Of a stretch of 64,000 nucleotides of DNA, positions 48,115 to 62,100 are shown in pieces. The position numbers and the translations under genes are program-made. Below the pieces are notes generated by a model. The model saw only the letters and a list, made by a program, of their open reading frames with translations. It did no database searches and was not told the DNA's origin. Source of the DNA: Strix aluco (Eukaryota > Chordata > Aves > Strigiformes > Strigidae); contig NC_133931.1 in NCBI RefSeq assembly GCF_031877795.1, positions 135,632,621-135,696,620 on the forward strand, given 5' to 3'. The stretch's first letter is position 1. Every line of letters starts with the position of its first letter.

Positions 48115-51100
48115 GCTGTCATGGATAACTCAAAGCAAACTGTAACAATAAATATTCATAATAAAACCAAAATCTCAAAACAGTAATTTGTGGTTGCCTA
48201 ATAAAATTTTAAGGGCAAGATTATATTTAGAATTTCTTTTCAGAAAGGAGAAAAGTCCAGAACTGACTTGAGAGTCATTGCTAAATATGGGACAGAGCTC
48301 GGGCAGTGGGGCATGTCGGCAAGCGCAGCACTTGAAAGTTGTCTCATTTTCTTTTTGGGGGTTTTCTCTATGTAGTAGGACTGCCTGATGCATATGTGTA
48401 GACTGAATGAAATAGACCACACCGAACAAGCAATGCATGTAAAATAATATAAAAATATTTGTATCTTTGGAATGAATTTACCTGACAAACTGTCAGGTTT
48501 GTTTCTTTTTGTTCTGTTCATTGCTTAAGATTTTTAAGAAGGAAGTACTTAGTAAAATCAAAAAGTCTGTCTAGCTTAGTATCTGATAGTAGCCGAGTAG
48601 CCAAAAGCTAATGCCTAGGGAAGAGTGCTAACACAGGGCAAGCATGCAGTGATATCTTTTTAGAACACCCTCCCAGCCTCCAGTGATTTCTAATTCATAA
48701 ACTGAAGTAAAAGATTTATCTGAAAGATGATTATGTACAATGTCTATTTCTAGAGGCAATGGCTCCTAGTACATCAGCTAAATAGTCTAAATTCTAAAAA
48801 TTATCTTCATTCAGAACAAAATTTATGTTAATAGAACTGTTATTTCAGTGGCTGCAACTGCGCTGATCTGAGCATGAAATGTCTGTGCTGCATACACCAA
48901 CCCACAGGGCATTCTTTATGTCTTCACTTACAGTCTCTTGAAAGGTTCACTGCCTGCAGGACAGGTAGGTCAGACAAGGAGCCTCAGAGCTGCACACAGA
49001 CAACACAGATGCTCCCAGTCCCAGGGAGTGTTCACACCGACAACCAAGAGTGGCCCTGAAGCTGCTCTTCACACAGGATGGACTTGCTTATCCCATGGAC
49101 AAAGGGACTGTAAGGATGCGCTCAAGCCTCACCAGAACTTCCATGCCCAAGTCCTATAGGTGAGACTGCAGATAAGCAGGTTTTCTACAGCCTGCCACTG
49201 AGGCAGCAGCAGAACTGAGGGGTCGAGCAGTCACAGAGCATTTGCCCCTCATTGCTCTTCACAGCCATAACCACTACTGGGCCCTAGTCCCACCAATGCA
49301 TGGAGTTATCCTAAACCCTAGAAGCGGTCCTGTTCTATCTGGGCTTGCTGATGCTTTAAAAAATAATAATTAAAAAAATCAGCATTATGAGATTATTGGT
49401 CATAAGACTAACAAGCTCTTCAAATTCTATTTCCCAATGTCTTGCACTGACATGTTTTAGGTATTCCCAAGGACTGGAGCTAGAAAGACAATTCCACAAA
49501 CTAACAGATTTCACCATGAATTAGACCTGACGGGGCTGCTGGAAAGTTACTGTTCATGTCAACCTGTCACAGCTTGTGCAAGGGAAGAGCCTGTGCTGCT
49601 GCTGGACAATGCTCCTGGCCCTCTGGCAACTGGCAGAGGGTCACCAAAAAAGATCCCAAGGAAAGAGAAAATGGAAAAACTGTCTTTTTTGGTGTGAATA
49701 GTTAAACATGTATAACTTTTTAGGCAATAACTGTTTTTATGGTTACCAAAGGAGCAACTGTGACTGAGTACTCCAAGTTTTCACAAGTTGAAGAGGTCTA
49801 TGCAGATTGCGCCAGTGTGCCCATGAATTTATTCCTTAACAAGTCAGTAGAATTTAACACACTAATTGTGAGAGGGGAAAACAACAACAAAACAAACAAA
49901 CCACTTCTGCAATTAAAAAAATGAAAATAATTCAGAGAGAGGAGACTGGTGTCCCATCCACGGATAACCTATATTTGCCAAAGCTGCCCTGCCTTGATGT
50001 GACATTTTAAAGATACTTATTTCAAACTGTATGAAAATCATATCTTGGTTTGAAATTTCAGCTGCTGCAACTTCTTCATACAGAAAAGCCTGAATCTATA
50101 ATGCAGAGCTACTACCAGGACCTGATCGGGGTTTCTCCTTTGGCCATGCACATCAGCATCAAACCAGGCCAGGGACTACTAGCTTTATGTTTGCACAGAC
50201 AGACTTTATCAGAGAACAGTATCCCTCACCCTTAAAGACGGTTGCTTTAAAATTTTCCCCTGAGTTTTGTTTCAGTAGTTATAGGAAGGAGACACAAGAG
50301 TCAGGTTACACCTTCTGAAGGACTTCCTCACATCACAGGCATCCCCAGCAGGAATCTTACAGACTGCTATTCCCTGACACTCTGCCATGCTGTATGACTG
50401 CTTTCCTGCCCCCACTTGAAAGAGCAGCAATTAAATCATTTTACCTGATCCACAACACCTGTTAGAATGTAGTTCTGGGTAAGAAGTCTCCATAATTCAG
50501 GTATTTGAAATCAGCCTTGCACCAAGAACATATAGACAGCAAATTACACTATTCTGACAAAAATATTTTTCTGCACTATTCATCATTCCATACAGCTCTA
50601 TCTCTCATAAGCACCCGCATACAGACTCATACATCCACAAGGGGCCCGTCCTCCTCCCACGGGTAAGAAAATTTTCATTTAAATCATGTTCATAGGTGTG
50701 GTAATACTGAACACTTACATTTCTTGGGCATATGAATGCTGCCAGTATACATGGCCACACGTACCCTTTTTATAGTCAAAACTGCAAATCACCTTCTGCA
50801 CTAAGTCATCACTCATCAGTTGCATGTTGTAGTAAAATCTATCTCTGTTCTCTCTCTGGGTAATTATTTCAGAAGAATCTGCAGCAGAGAGCAGTTATGT
50901 ATCTGAACAACTTGGCTCACGTTTGGTGGATCAAGTTTGGTTTTCATTTAAAGAATTTTTTTTTACTACATAATTTTATTTAAATAAACATTAAAAGCTT
51001 TCAAAAAGATTCAGTTGCTGTAAGTGATCAAAGCTGTGGTTATTTAGGCTCCTTTTTTACAGGATGGTTACAACCACGTTAGCAATGGGTTTTTTTTTTT

Positions 51101-51894
51101 TTTTTTCCTGCCATTATAATTGGATAGCACTGTCCCAGTCATTACTGTGTGAGTGACTTCTGCCCCAGCAGTCACGGCAGAATAGGCTAGTCTTTGTTCA
51201 TTTATCATATCAGGACATAATTTCAGCTATCATGATGTACTTGTTAAGGTCATGCTCAAATAGATTTTCCTTTTTCTTTTTCCTCTTATCTGCTCCTACA
51301 GGACTTCCCTTTTCTCACCTAGGTTTAAGAACTGTAATTACCTAACGTATTCTGATGACTTGAGACAACTGTAGGTCTGCTAAGAATCACAAAGAATGAT
51401 TAAATTTTGTTTTAGGGACTATTCTGGAATTTCAGTGTAATGGATAAAGCATACCAGTGACAACTAAGTCTAAATCAATGGCTCAAATGTGTAAGTGTGC
51501 TGAGATGAGACTGTCAAATGAAGAAAACTGTTCTGTGGCATTATGAAAACAAATGCTTACAGGAACATTATAATAAACAAACAGCAATGTTTTTGTTACA
51601 GACCTTTGGAAGTTATTGTGCTTTCAGTCCTTCTGATAAGCAAGCTGAGACTTGCAGTCATAAACATGTTCAAATAATAGTGACTTGAGTGAGACTTGTA
51701 GAATCTGATCCTTCAGGAATTACTCATGTACATAATGTTAATAACGTATGTAAACTTTTGCAGCACCAAAACCTCAGTTTGTACATTACGCACATCACAT
51801 CATAAATTGTGTTATGCAAGTACTGTTTCCAGTATTTTCACATCTTATTTTCTGTCAGCCTGTTAACATACATTTTTGTTGGTATCTGATACAG
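48115..51894. other. Single-copy DNA, no gene proven; GC-richer middle
   Basis: The 48,850-49,330 stretch is clearly GC-richer and could be a decayed repeat. A short hairpin, CCTGACA / TGTCAGG, sits at 48,481-48,497, and T17 at 51,090-51,106. A 61-codon frame at 50,050-50,235 lacks a donor site. No exon can be supported. Confidence 0.45.
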
Positions 51895-51959
51895 ACACCA
51901 CTAAAAAAACCCCAAAAACAACCAACAAACAAAAAAACCACCCCCAAAACAGACAGACA
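51895..51959. repeat. A/C-rich low-complexity tract
   Basis: A runs broken by CCCC, CAACC and CCACCCCC, ending ACAGACAGACA as in the tract at 20,909-20,957. Confidence 0.8.
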
Positions 51960-53050
51960 TTAACTTGCAATGAAGTGTATGCAAGGGCTCCCAGGACTCT
52001 GCTGGGCTGCAATTTCCTTGGATCAGTATGGAAAATCTGGCTGGGTTAAAAAAAATTTCATTTGGACTTCAGCCTGAGAAAGTTTGGCAAAATTCCTGGT
52101 TTATAGAATTTCTGCTGCCTGCTGCTTGTGTTCCAGGTAGCGCAATACTTCAGAATCTTAAAGACTTCTGCTTTAGTAATTATTTTTACAGACTTCTTGA
52201 TAATGCCAATTAATTGATTCTCATATGATTTAGTTCTTACTGCTTATAGTATGTCATTCAAGATTAAGTTCAAAATCAGATGGTAATAGGGCTCCTCTGA
52301 ATATTTTATTTAGTTTACCCTATATTTTTAACTTATGGATAATGTTAGAAAAGAAAACAAAAAATAAAAAATTAATTACCTGAAAAGGTTTGGAACACAT
52401 GAAAATCTGCTGCCTTTGCTCAAGGATACTAGAAAAATATTCAATGTGATACCAAATCTTTATAAAAGTCTGCATTTCCATTTTGAGTCAATTTTACTTA
52501 TAAGACTTGACATGACCAACCTGATACTGTTAAAAATCATATCCAGCATCTTGGCTGCTTAATACTTTATTTTATTTGCTATGTGGTTTTCTGTGAGCAA
52601 CTGGCAAAATCCAGTCTTGGTAATAAGTCTTGGTAATAATGCAAAATTGTAATTATCATGACTTTTTGGGGAAAAAAAAATTAAGCAGTACCTAGCTTGT
52701 CCTTTAAGCTTTTTTACTACTATATAATTTCTAGATACAGAAAGTGTAAACACAGTAAGAGGGAATGGGCCTCTGTATTTGGTTCTTGATTTTGGGGGTA
52801 ACACAATGAGAACATCAAAACATAATTTGACAACTGGGGTCACAGGGACCATGAAATACTACCTCATAGTGATTGGGATAGGAAGAAGGACTAAAAAAGA
52901 AATAAAACCAATGAACTTCACTTCAACAATGAAGCTTTCAATAAACTTACAGAATTGGTTGTAAGTTTTCAAGGAAAACTTATCTAAGGTGAAAAGGAGT
53001 TAAGGAGAGTTCATGGTACCTTGAAAAAAAAAAATTAAGGAAGTAAATGT
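51960..53050. other. AT-rich single-copy DNA, no gene seen
   Basis: No feature recognised on either strand. Confidence 0.5.
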
Positions 53051-53093
53051 TAAAAAAACCCCAACACACCAACACAGCAAAACAAAAAACCCC
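53051..53093. repeat. A/C-rich low-complexity tract
   Basis: A7-CCCC followed by CAACACACCAACACAGC and AAAACAAAAAACCCC words. Confidence 0.8.
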
Positions 53094-56000
53094 TCCTTAC
53101 AATGAAAGAAAATTAAGATATAAGTTGCCCCAAATCATGAACTTTTCCTGATTCCAAACACAAGATGGAATGCACAGGAAATATTTGAAACATACTGTAA
53201 CAGAAGGTCAAATAAACTATTTATAAACAGATATATATGTATAAAGAAGTCCTCACAAACACATATGTAAAGCATAACAACTAACATAGTTGTATGAAAA
53301 ACAAACTGAACATATCCACATTGGATAGGACAGGAGATAGCAAATATGTTTCAGGCTTAGTAATTTTTTAAATTCTAAGAACAATTAAATACTCACAGAA
53401 AGTCTTTGGAATAGGTTAGAAACACATCTGCCAGGACGTCTGTTAGGAAGTGTTATTGACCCTGTCATGGGGAAGGCAGAAGGATTGGAGGCTTTTTTTG
53501 CAATTCTTGCAGCCCTACAGTTCAGTGTCCATTTCTATAAATTCTATCAGTTTTGCGTGGTCTTCTGTGCCCTTCAGAGCCCAATCCATCTCCTCATTTA
53601 TCCTGTTTCTATGATCCTGTGGCTCTCCACCATACTCCCCTAAGTACTACATTAAGGGTGGACTAGTCCATCTCCTCAGTAACTGATATCCCTGTTGGTA
53701 TGGTAGGGAAAGAACTGGGCACAGGATGTGAGGATGTGGTTATACTGCAGTCTGGGGCTGGACAGAACTGCAAGAGGGAAGGAAAACAAGGAGGGAGTTG
53801 AGTTTCTGTGTTGAGTGTGTGTAAGGGTAAAAAGCACACAAATGCATGTGAAATGCATTCACTGGTGTAGTATCACTACTCATGAAAGGTCAATGCACGA
53901 TGTCCACCGAACAGTGTTTTCCTTTTTAAATATCTGATCAAAGGTTTCATTAAAAGTTGGATTTCTGCTAGAATAACTATGTCACACTGCTGTAGAGTAT
54001 GTGAAGGTTTTTTGAATTATTATTTTCCTGAAGGAAATGCTTGTTGCAGTTTGTAAAAAGTCATCAATAAATAAAGAGCTTGCCCACAAGCACAAAGGCC
54101 ATGTGCTACCTGAGGAAACTCAAATGTACTAGTTTAGACATCAAAGCAATTTAGCACTGACCATGCCATGTTAGCATGACATTCCACCAAGACAATAAGC
54201 CTTGCATTTTTTTGTGTTTTGTGTACCTGAGGTTTTGCTTAGTTTTAAATCCTTTTCAGAAAAAAAATGGGTTGATTGCCAAACAATGGAGTTTTAAACA
54301 GCTGAGGGTTCTTGGTCTGTGGGAACTCTTTTATTAAAAGGCAAGTAATGAAGGGCCAAAAAACCCCAATGATTTTTGTAATGTTTCTTATTTTGTTTAC
54401 TATTTGCAATGCATTTTAGGTGTCCTTGAATCCCTAGGAGTGCAGTTGGCTAAAATAGCAATTCATTTCTTGATTAATGCAGAAAACAGTGTGAGGCTAG
54501 AGGGCAGTCCCAAAGTTCCATGTATATCCCTGATCCTACCTTTCATCTGCTGTGCACAGTGGTGGCCCTAATGCATTTTAGCCAAGGAAGACAGCCAAGG
54601 CTGAAACTGCCAAGTCTCCCTGTGATAAAGCTACTAAACAGCCTAAACTCTGTCTAGCCCTGGAGCAGCAGGGCCCTGGAAGCCAGCAGAATTTCTTGTC
54701 TTGTCTCTCATTCCCTTACTCTGAGCTCTCTGAGAGACATGGAAAGTGTCTCAAGACAATCAGACACAAAGATTTTGGACAGCAGTCACAGAATCATTAC
54801 TGTCACTATTTCCTAAACCATTTGCAGCTTCGCAACACTCCTATAGTATCTATAACTCCACTTAAGTATGTGCAGACTCACAAAAGTTTCTTTTATATGG
54901 CTGTTATGGTTGACTTTAGGAAAAGACTTTCATAATCTAATAATCTGAAGACCCTTCCAATAACAATATCATAGCTTCTAACTCCATATGAAAGCTTCTT
55001 ATAAGTAATATACACAATTTGTCTGAAGTACTTTAAATATCTATATTCAACTGTATACCTACCATGAACTTTACTGTAAACATGCTAGTAAATGAAAATT
55101 CACATTTCTGTCTGAAAAGTAGGCTGTTTAGGTACAAATGGTAAAAGGTAGTAATAAGTTTTAATGTTTTTCTTTAACTTATTTATGATTTCTCACTATT
55201 CTTGTATGGTTTAAAAAGCTTTTGGGGTACAATCATATACAATCCTTATTCAAATCAGCAACGCATTTTGTACTATTGTACAATAGCTACATCTGTCCAT
55301 TATTTGCCAGTTGTGCTGTGTTACTGTGCAAATTAGACAATCAATTTCCTAAAGAAATGAGGCGCTTTTTCTGAATCAGTCAGTAGTTTCAAGCTTCTTT
55401 TTGTTTAAGTGTGATCACTGATGGCTGGTCTGTATTGAATACCATCACTTTTCACAGAACACAAATTACCATATTACCAGCTATCTACTAGGAATTAATC
55501 ATACCATCCTTGACTGCAAACACATAAAACCAAAATGGCAAAGTTTCATGGAAAATTGATATTTAGAGTTCAAATAAAAAGCAGCCTACAGTCCTCTAAA
55601 TTCAGGTTAGTTCTTCTTTCTTAGTTGTGCGTTGGTAAAAAAATAATTATCAGATATTGTGCACCAGAATTTGAATTAGATTTAACATCACACATCTTAA
55701 ATTTTCAAATCCTTCTCGCTCAAGAAATCCCTGAACCAGCCACAGCTTCTATATATACAAAAACCTGTTATGGATTTTTTTTCCATGAACTCTTCTAGTC
55801 TCTTAAGCCTTTGTGAACTTTTTGTTTTTACAGAATCTTGTGAGAAGTTCCAAGGCCAAAACCACATTTTGTCATCAACCACATCCTTTTGCCATTTTTT
55901 TTTTTTTTTGGTTTTGCATTCTCCACATGACATATTAGCTTCAGTTGATGGTAAGCAGTCTAGTAGTTTTTCATTTGTCTTTCCATGCAAACAGTGCATT

Positions 56001-56105
56001 ACATGCTGCATGAACAAAGCAGAGGTCCATTGTGGAAACTGGCAATGCAAACATATATAAACTGCATAACCAAATATTTCTCATTGCCACATGAGCTAAC
56101 ACATG
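53094..56105. other. AT-rich single-copy DNA, no gene seen
   Basis: Contains a T15 run at 55,895-55,909. The frames of 96 and 117 codons that cross it on opposite strands are artefacts of low complexity. A 14-bp palindrome at 55,273-55,286 is of chance size. Confidence 0.5.
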
Positions 56106-56162
56106 TTCCTCAGCTGTGGATTCCCTATAACTTCTTCCTCAGCTGTGGATTCCCTATAACTT
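56106..56162. repeat. 29-bp tandem duplication, near perfect
   Basis: Two 28-bp blocks starting TTCCTCAGCTGTGGATTCCC are identical and separated by a single C, giving a 29-bp period. The absence of divergence suggests a recent duplication or an assembly or polymorphic variant. Confidence 0.95.
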
Positions 56163-59100
56163 GAGAGGTTTGTAAAGTGACTTTTTAAGTGGAAAAGTTT
56201 GAGAATTTGATGGGGAAAAAAAACCAACACAATGATTTTCAAAATATTAACAATTACAATGCACCAAATAATACTACAGGGCTTTTTCTTTTTCAATTTA
56301 CAATAATAGTCACATTTTGCATCTCTGAAGACTAGAGAACATTCCCCAGTAGACAAATATGCTATTAATATGTTACATCTCTGGCTGATTTATTCTCATT
56401 TCTGTTATTTTTTATGTCCTATCACTAAACCCAAGCACATGGTTCAGTCTGTATGTCTATGCACCTGTCAGCAGATCGGTTACAGTTGATTAAGGGTGTA
56501 TTCAGAGAGTCTCGGTATTTCAATATTCTGTTTACTAGGGTGTTTTTAAGAAGCAAACCTAATATATTAAGATAAATGCTGAACTTCATTGCTGTCTAAA
56601 TTTATTATTCTATCTTTGTTGAACATACTGCAGCTGATAGCTATAGCACACAGCAGCTCTTCAAGAGTAAAGGTGAATTTTAATTTATTTTTTTACTGTT
56701 ATTTTTTAAACACAAAAATGACATGCATGTAGGGCAATCCTTTTAAAAATCTAAAAGTATGACTCAAAAAGCCCAAATCAATAATGCAATGACATTTTAA
56801 TACTTAAGAATAGTTCCTCTTGAACAGCTCAAGACAAGATCAATATATTCATAAAAATAATGCTGCTGGACAGATGAGCCAGCACTCAGTGGGTATTCAA
56901 TAAGAAAGGAGTGATGTCTAGCAGATTAGGGATTAGACAGAGCAGTAACAAGAAAAATCGTTAACAATCATGAGACAAAATAACATAGGCAAATTAGTAC
57001 ATAAATTACTCATTATTAGTTTACCTGGAGATAAAAAAAAAAAGAGAGTAGCTGGTGATTTCAGGCTCACTTCAAACAAAACTTTCTTTTCATTTGCAAG
57101 ACCCTGAACAAATATTTAAATTTTACTAAATATTTTTCAAGGATTTAGCTTTCTCAATCATAATATTGGCAAAACAAACCTATAGTGCCAAACAATATAT
57201 CAAGAGACATCATAAGTGGCAGCAATTTTTGAACCCACCTCTATTTCTGTATTTTTGATAGACAAAACCAAACTCAAAAGACTTCAGAAGAAAGTCTGGA
57301 GGCAAGAAAAAGGATGAATGATTATTTATCTGGCTTATTATGAGACAAATACTAATTAATTTTTTAATGTATTTCCTACGATACATATTATATACTATAG
57401 TATTTGATATACAGCATGTTTGTGCAGGTGTGTTACTATATATGTTCAATAAATATACACTTTAAAAAAAATTTTATATATATGTGAATACATAAATATT
57501 CATACCATTTCTAAGTTTATGTCTGTGTTCTCTTACTTTCTCCATTTGTCTCTTTAAAAACGTGGACAAAAGTGGAATTTCATGACAGATAACATTCTTT
57601 GGTGTTCATTTCAGTAGGGAGTAAATAGCCATGAATGACCTTCTTGTCTTTACCTTTGATTTTTAAAACGTTTCTTGGTGCTTTAACAAATGGTTCACCA
57701 CACTTCAACTGAAGGGGAAGAAGATGTCAGTGACTTGATGGATGCTTTTTACTACAACTACAAGTAGAAAGGAGACATTTAGCACCATGTATTCTCATGA
57801 TTTGTTTTATAATCCTATTGAATATGTACAGTTGAATTGCTAGAATATATCGCTAAGAATGTTGTTAATTCTGTGGGAAATCTCTAAGATTAAATTTTGT
57901 GAGAAGACACATAGCATTTTCCCTGAAAAGTTTATAATGAAGCAAATCTGTGAAGATTTTGCTCCTAAATCTTTATTGGAATTTGCTCTTAGTCTTGGAA
58001 GCAAGAATGTCTCAAAGTTTTGTGACAATGTTGAGAGTACGTATTATGTTGCAACATTCAAATAACTTCACAACATCAATAACAACAGTAAAACAGTTAT
58101 TGACAGAAAAAGCTTTCTATAAAGAACTGTCATTAAAGTTGTATGCACTAAATTAAAAAAAAAAATCAGGTTTATAATAATGACATAAGCTAATGACTAC
58201 AAGACACATAACATTTTGGGAGTGGGAAAGAGGGGCTTGACTTGCTGTGGAAGGACCCTCTGGCAGTTGGGAGGCATTTCCTTTACGATAGATCCAAGCT
58301 TAATTTATTTTTTAATCCACTGTTGGTTCCCACATCCTTTTGCAACTAGCACAAGCTAATGGGAGATGACAGACAGATTTATATAAGTCACTTGGGGCTG
58401 GCTCCAATAAAAGACTGATGCCTTAAATTAGATGCCACTACACCAAACTATACTCAACAGTCCCTCTCAAAGATGTCTATGCAATTTTTTGTCTTTTTGA
58501 GCTGAAACTAATCTGTTGTTATGTCTTTTGGTATCAGTACCTTTGAAATTTGTCATCTTTCTAGAAGGTAACTCAGGAATTTCCAGAAAAAAACAAGACA
58601 CAGGACTTCTGTAAAAGTGATATGTTATTAGAATAAAAGATTGAGCCTTACTGTATTGTCAAACTAGTATTAGTATGCAGAGTACATAAAAAGGACTGCC
58701 AGCATGGCCAAACGCACAAGTGGAAACTGACCCATATTACTTTCCTATACAAGGAGTGTTACATGCTCCGCTTCATTCCCTGCTTTTCTTACCAAAAAAG
58801 TCTTTGCATAGGTGCTTTCTGCCCTCTTTGTAACTTGTTTAGTCAGTTCTATCTACGCAAGCCAAGTGCAAACAGGTATGAATGGTAGCAAACCACAATG
58901 GTGACAATGGCTACACGCAGTTCACCAAGAGAGACCATCAGGTACCATCATATGTAAGTAGCAGCTATGATGCTTTCACATTTGCATTCTGTTCTCAGTT
59001 CACAGGACACATTACAAGTCTGCAACCCAGTCCAAATGCAGAATTTAAGCTATTCTAACACAGAGTCTAGCAGTTTCAAAGGCGGCCCCATTTCCAGAGG

Positions 59101-62100
59101 TAAAATTACCCGTTTTTACTGCTAAATTGCCAAAGCAAGATAAGCACATACTACATACATCTCGATTTTGACCTCACCCTTTTACATTCAGGAATACTCC
59201 TTCACCACCCTTTGCACTCTGCTGTTTGTGGAAAGCAAAGAAGACATTATCTTATCTTGCCCTTCTGTGCTCTCCACTTTCTCCTTTCAACTCATCTCAC
59301 AAGCACTATGATTTCACTGTTCATTTCCTGTTGGACTATAAACATTGTCTTTCTCTTGGCATATGTTTCATACTTTTTTTTTTTGTTGTTGTTTCCTTTG
59401 CTGGCTTGTTCTACAGCTCCCCACCCTTTTGTATTTGTCTCTTAATTGTGGCTAGCCTGAAAATTATTTGGATAAAACATGTCACTTCCAAAAAAGTATT
59501 TTTTTTTTCCCCCTGAATACCCACTCTCCACTGACTTTCCCCTCTTTTTCACCCTTCCAAGCTAGGTTTACTAAAGTTCAGCCAACCCTTCTGTTTCATT
59601 CAGTAGATTATTTCTTTTTAAATAATTGCATTGTAGGAGTATTATCATGTCAGTTCTCAGCTAAGTGGTCTAAGTAGAGTCAAATTCATTAATTATTCTA
59701 TTTTACCTTTTCAGTTTGACAATCTATTTCAATCTTTCCAGCGTGGACATAAACAGCATACTTTTAGATTACAGAAATATTTTCCAAATTCTCCCACATT
59801 AACACAGAAATTTGTACTTTCAATATATAGGATGTCCTAACCATTACAGTATCAAAACCATTATAATTCATTTTTTACTTGGTAAATTAATTTGCTAACC
59901 TGAAGTTCTGAATTTCCAATCTATAAAACAAATGGTGGCATAGAGATTTAGAGATAAGTGGGGAAAAATACCATTTGCTCTCCAAAAAATTATATTTTCC
60001 ACTTTGATCAGGAAAGCAAAAGGCATAAGACCTTTGTCTCCATGGCCTCACTGTAACTTTAATTCAATGGGATTCCAAGGAATATGGGAAGAGTTATTAA
60101 TCCCCCAAGGCCTGTAAACTGGCTATTTTTCCCTTCTTCAGCCTCTCCTGTAGGCGGGGTTCTTCATTTTCTAAAATCCTCTTAAGAGCTGAGGCAGTGG
60201 AATTTTAGACTTCAGATTTAATAAAGGAATTTTTTTCCCTTGGGTATGCAGCACTGGGAAGAGGTATAAGAAAAGTTCAAACCCAAAATGAATAGAATCA
60301 TTTCACATCTTTTTTTATTATTATCAAGTTCAGGTGACTAGAAAACACTGGCACTTAAGTCAATAACATGGCATCAGTACAAAAATAAGCGTATTTCAGA
60401 TATTGAGGTGTATACTAGCTCACTAATGAGATTTTAATTTAAAATGACAATTTACTTCCATACCGCCAAAGGGTATTGAAAAGATTTATTTATATACCTA
60501 ATGAACCATAATGTAGAGAGTTGTATAGGAGTATATTACTCTGTGGAGCTTCTATGAGTTTCGCATCCCTATTTAATTTTTACTCTAATGAATGGTAATT
60601 AATTCTAGTCATTTACTTTGACAGCTTTCTGTCAGGCAGCCAGGTGTAATCTACAGAATACACAGAAAAGCTACAACACTGAGATTCATATCACTCTACA
60701 TGTAAAACATTAAAGCAGAAAACATTAAAAACCTATCTGATTTATGATTGAAAAGACAACAATATGGAGTGTTTTTTTCCATGGACTTATGCCTAGATTA
60801 AACTGATTTGGACACATAAATAGCAGGGGCTTTATTAGGCAGATCCAAGAAAATGCAATGCATTAAGAGGCTCAAGTTCAGTGGCCATCGTTCTGTGCTT
60901 GAAGTTAGCTGTACATGTAAAATTGCAAGTACATTTAATTAAAAAAAGTAGAAAAATTCTTATTTGGCTATCTAGCTGTCTATTAAGTACTAGGTTTTCA
61001 GTATACAATTTTCATTCCTTAATATGTCTAGTAGCTATACCAATTATGCCTCAAAGGAACTTGCAAAGCATCTCTATACCTTACTGTGACATTTCACTCT
61101 GAAGAAGACTCAGTAAATGTATACAGCTGCGTTATTTCTGCTTCAGAAAATCTGGTCTAATTTATATGATCATGGTCCAACTCCCTACTCAAAGCTTCTA
61201 TCAGATGGCTTCATCAGGGCAGGAAGCTTGAACTTGTCTCAGTGGTGATGTAAAATTTTTCAGTCTGGGAACGCTGATTTAAACACCTCTGCTTGAGGCC
61301 ACAATTCTAAGCATGAAAGGTCTGTGCCCCTGGGCTGTTATCTATGACTTTTTTCTGTCCTCCCAACATAAATTCAGCCATAGACTCCCCTCCTAGCTGC
61401 TAGTTTCCATTTCTAATCTCACACATTCAAGGGTTTCATTATAACAATGATCTCTACTACTATTTGAATGATTCCTTGGTGATTTCCAGGACAAAGTGCA
61501 CTGTGTACCTGCTTTCAGGGCCTCTCAGCCACAGCAAAACATCTGCTGCATGGCCGAGGACAGTGCCCTCACAGAAGTCACAGATCCCTCCTTGCAAATT
61601 CTTAACGTATCTTTGGCTGAAAATCATCTACTAAACCATAACTGCCTATTAACATGTAATTCAGCAATTCATTTTGGGTAGCCTTGTCAGTGTACTATTT
61701 TACCACAGTCAACTTCTGCAGCTGAAATGAAGATCAGGGTTTCAATAAGTGAAGGATTACAAACAAGCCTTAAACTGTCTTTTTTTCTCATGAGCTTATA
61801 ACCGATAATGACCAAGAGCTTACAGATAAGAGAGACAACTGCGAGGTATGCTTGTAGGACATGCCTTAGACCAGCAGCCATCTAAATGTTTCTTTTTGGC
61901 TAGCCCTCACACACACTGGTTCTTGTCTTTCAGGAGCCCTGAAAGTAGCAGATACTAAGAAAGGATTTAAGGGAGACATTAGTAAAAAAGTAACATAAGA
62001 AATCAGTTCAATGAAAGAAAGGAGTAACCAGATAGAATGAACACTTAAACAATCAGGCACCAACCTCCCTGATGAAACAGGAGGTGATGGGAGACTAACT

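Noticed and set aside
55273..55286. 14-bp perfect palindrome CTATTGTACAATAG.
   Set aside because: A 7-bp half-site palindrome is expected several times in a window of this size.
55697..56060. Overlapping 96- and 117-codon frames on opposite strands.
   Set aside because: Both cross a T15 run and share the same DNA; neither has a recognisable domain.
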